Shown here: positions 62,236-64,000 of the stretch, in pieces
Numbering within the stretch: the stretch's first letter is position 1
How the letters are laid out: every line of letters begins with the position of its first letter
Assembly: GCA_036852015.1 (NCBI GenBank)
Contig: JAANDG010001194.1
Span: 124,001 to 188,000, forward strand
Origin: Pelodera strongyloides
Lineage: Eukaryota; Nematoda; Chromadorea; Rhabditida; Rhabditidae
Direction: 5' to 3'
DNA length: 64,000 bases
Made by a program: the position numbers and the translations under genes
The notes under the pieces: generated by a model
Database searches by the model: none
What the model was told of the DNA's origin: nothing
Seen by the model: the letters and a program-made list of their open reading frames with translations, nothing else

Positions 62236-63619
62236 TCACGTTGATTCGTAAGCGTCATCTGCCTTCTGGGCAGCAACTTCTCTCATTCTCTGCAGCACAT
62301 CATCTTCTGAGACGGGGAAAGGTGATAATGAATCTGTCTGACCACGCCACAATTCTTCGGCCGCTTCTAAACAGGTAAAGGTATGCAACAGGGTTTCACA
62401 TGATGAAAAGACCGCGAACAGACCACGTATACACTGGTAATAGTGTCATTGATGCACTGCGTTTCCACCGCAAAAGTCCTATACGTTCCACCGCTGTTAA
62501 CGCACGGGAGGTATGCCTTGATACACAGTACCACACCCAAACAGGATCACATCACTTGCACAATAAACTTTCGCGAATAAAATAATGTGGTGATACACAT
62601 ATGTTTTCAAAGAACTAGACAGTGGGAGTACATCAAGAGCAACAATACAAGTCGGTATTCCTTATGATGGGTTCTTGAAACATACGTTGTCTTGAAAGTT
62701 ATACAGGGGTTGAAGCAGAGATATCAGTGCTTGATTCGATTTATGATAAAGCCATGAAAAACTCTGTGATAGTTAAGTACAAAGACTCACTAGTGATCAA
62801 TTCAATCTTCGGTCCATAGCACAAATGTGCTTTGTATCCGATGAAGGTAGCAATTGGGGCGACCGGCGTCAAATGGAGCAGATTCTTATGGTGAAAGGAA
62901 GAAAGGGCACATAACACACTTGCCAGAGCGCCCCCGGCAGCTGACCAATTCAGTTTCTCGCGTTCCTCAGCAAGCTAAACATATCGCGTTATATACATAC
63001 ATGCAACATTCACGGTGCAATCGCATATATTGCGTTGTGTACATACATGCAAAATTCACGGTCGCGACGTCGCGGCGATGCGCCCCTTTTCTAAGATTAC
63101 ACCAAATTCACTAAACATACCTGGGTCGCTAGTGTGGGGTTATAGGCGAAATGGCTTCATCCAAAAGATAAATCTTCGATGTGATTCAATACAAGTTTTC
63201 GACCAAATGTACATTATAAACTATAAATTTACAAACCTTATAAAATTGTTTTCGCTTCTCCAAGGCCTCGTGCAAAGCAATTTCCCGGCGTATCTGCATT
63301 TTTATGAATTTCAGAAGTCACACAAAATAAGTAATTGGAACAACAGTACATCGAAGAGATAACATGTATTCGTACATTCGTAGCAACGATTCTTCTTGCT
63401 AAAATATGAATCGAATCCCAATGGCAATACTCTACTAATAATGTTGCTCTATTGGCCTGTTTGGCTATGCAGTCCTAACCAATCATTTATATACGCTTTG
63501 ATCTCGAAACCATACTGGTTAGAAAAGAGAGGAAACAGTACCCGAGTTCGTTCAAGTTCTTCAACAATCCTCCGCTGGTCGGACAACGAAACGGGGTTCG
63601 TAGAAAAAACGCCACCCAT
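62236..63619 (-). CDS. PLGRKT: Plg-R(KT) homologue, copy 2 (no C-terminal Lys)
   Basis: Four minus-strand exons, 63619-63542, 63293-63237, 62974-62791 and 62366-62236, phases consistent, 149 residues. It aligns without gaps to copy 1 over exons 2-4: exon 2 is 57 bp in both, and its 184-bp exon 3 equals copy 1 exons 3 plus 4 (73+111), so one intron differs. Landmarks: MGGVFSTNP start (possible myristoylation), RREIALHEALEKRKQFYK helix, EREKLNWSAAGGALASV, first span, HHKN loop, second span LHLTPVAPIATFIGY, HLCYGPK. It ends DAYEST, lacking the C-terminal lysine, and the tail after span two is rewritten. A TTTCAG acceptor 13 bp before the ATG suggests trans-splicing. Function unknown; probably diverged after tandem duplication. 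Confidence 0.85.
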
Positions 63620-64000
63620 TTCATACAAGGTTCTGAAAGGAAGACGTTCAGAAAAATTGAAAATGAATAAAAAAGGAGTCAATTTTATATGCATTGCGTA
63701 GATATCAAAAAATTATTTGCAATATATTAGTGCATGCACTGCGCATAAAAAAAATAATACACCTTTAAAGAAGACGCTACAACAGACCGGGGAATTAGGC
63801 CCTACAGTAGATTGCAAGAGCGTATCGCGTCGCGGTTCATCGTCCATGGTTTAGAAAGTATGAAAATTATTATTCACGCAATGTAAACCTCTTCAATGTC
63901 GTTTCTTGACTGATGCTAGGAGGAAAATAAAATAGCTTCTTTACACTGTGAGAAATCGGCAGACGAAATTTAGGTTAAAAATACCAAATCCGTATGTTTT
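63620..64000. other. upstream region, nothing firm
   Basis: Contains the acceptor TTTCAG at 63633-63638 (minus) for PLGRKT copy 2. No other gene is seen before the window edge. Confidence 0.4.

Noticed and set aside
63750..63847. Minus-strand frame MDDEPRRDTLLQ... with a donor at its end, as a first exon of PLGRKT copy 2
   Set aside because: Splicing to the acceptor at 63632 puts it out of frame with the MGGVFS start, and the paralogue begins at the equivalent Met.

Overview
The window is nematode nuclear DNA, most likely a free-living rhabditid of Caenorhabditis type. Evidence: many short exons joined by GT..TTTCAG introns (the shortest is 45 bp), TTTCAG acceptors placed just upstream of start codons as expected for spliced-leader trans-splicing, an interstitial stretch of the nematode telomere repeat TTAGGC, and many small foldback transposons. 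No gene was named by database search. Gene models were built by hand by joining exons whose splice sites and reading phases agree.

Layout. 1-10 kb: a tRNA-like fragment at the edge, a large foldback hairpin, then a six-exon gene for a secreted two-module cysteine-rich protein (4136-7506, +; most of its introns host a mobile or telomeric insert) and a two-exon gene for a small secreted cysteine-rich protein (8752-9253, -). 10.0-29.2 kb: a nested-hairpin element, then an 18.4-kb satellite array of a 61-bp unit that is almost entirely dyad-symmetric, interrupted once by a 448-bp MITE. 29.2-35.6 kb: a secreted trypsin-fold serine protease gene (30600-34012, +) lying between two ~1.05-kb inverted repeat arms. 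36-44.6 kb: repeat-rich DNA with a LINE fragment split by an hAT-type insertion with an intact 8-bp target duplication, several PIF/Harbinger-type MITEs, GC-rich elements and perfect hairpins; only one weak coding candidate.

44.7-63.6 kb is the conserved, gene-dense end. RTEL1 helicase (27 exons, +) covers 44708-55009 with all helicase motifs and the four Fe-S cysteines. It converges on a small protein tyrosine phosphatase gene (55518-58839, -) whose active site is degenerate. Then come two tandem paralogues of the plasminogen receptor PLGRKT (59696-61413 and 62236-63619, both -), identical in alignment length over the core but differing in one intron and in whether they keep the C-terminal lysine.

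Best candidates for something undescribed: the palindromic 61-bp satellite with its higher-order structure; the tandem PLGRKT pair with only one copy keeping the C-terminal lysine; the duplicated four-cysteine module protein; and the protease gene enclosed by inverted arms at the satellite edge. No operon, CRISPR array or prokaryotic system is present.
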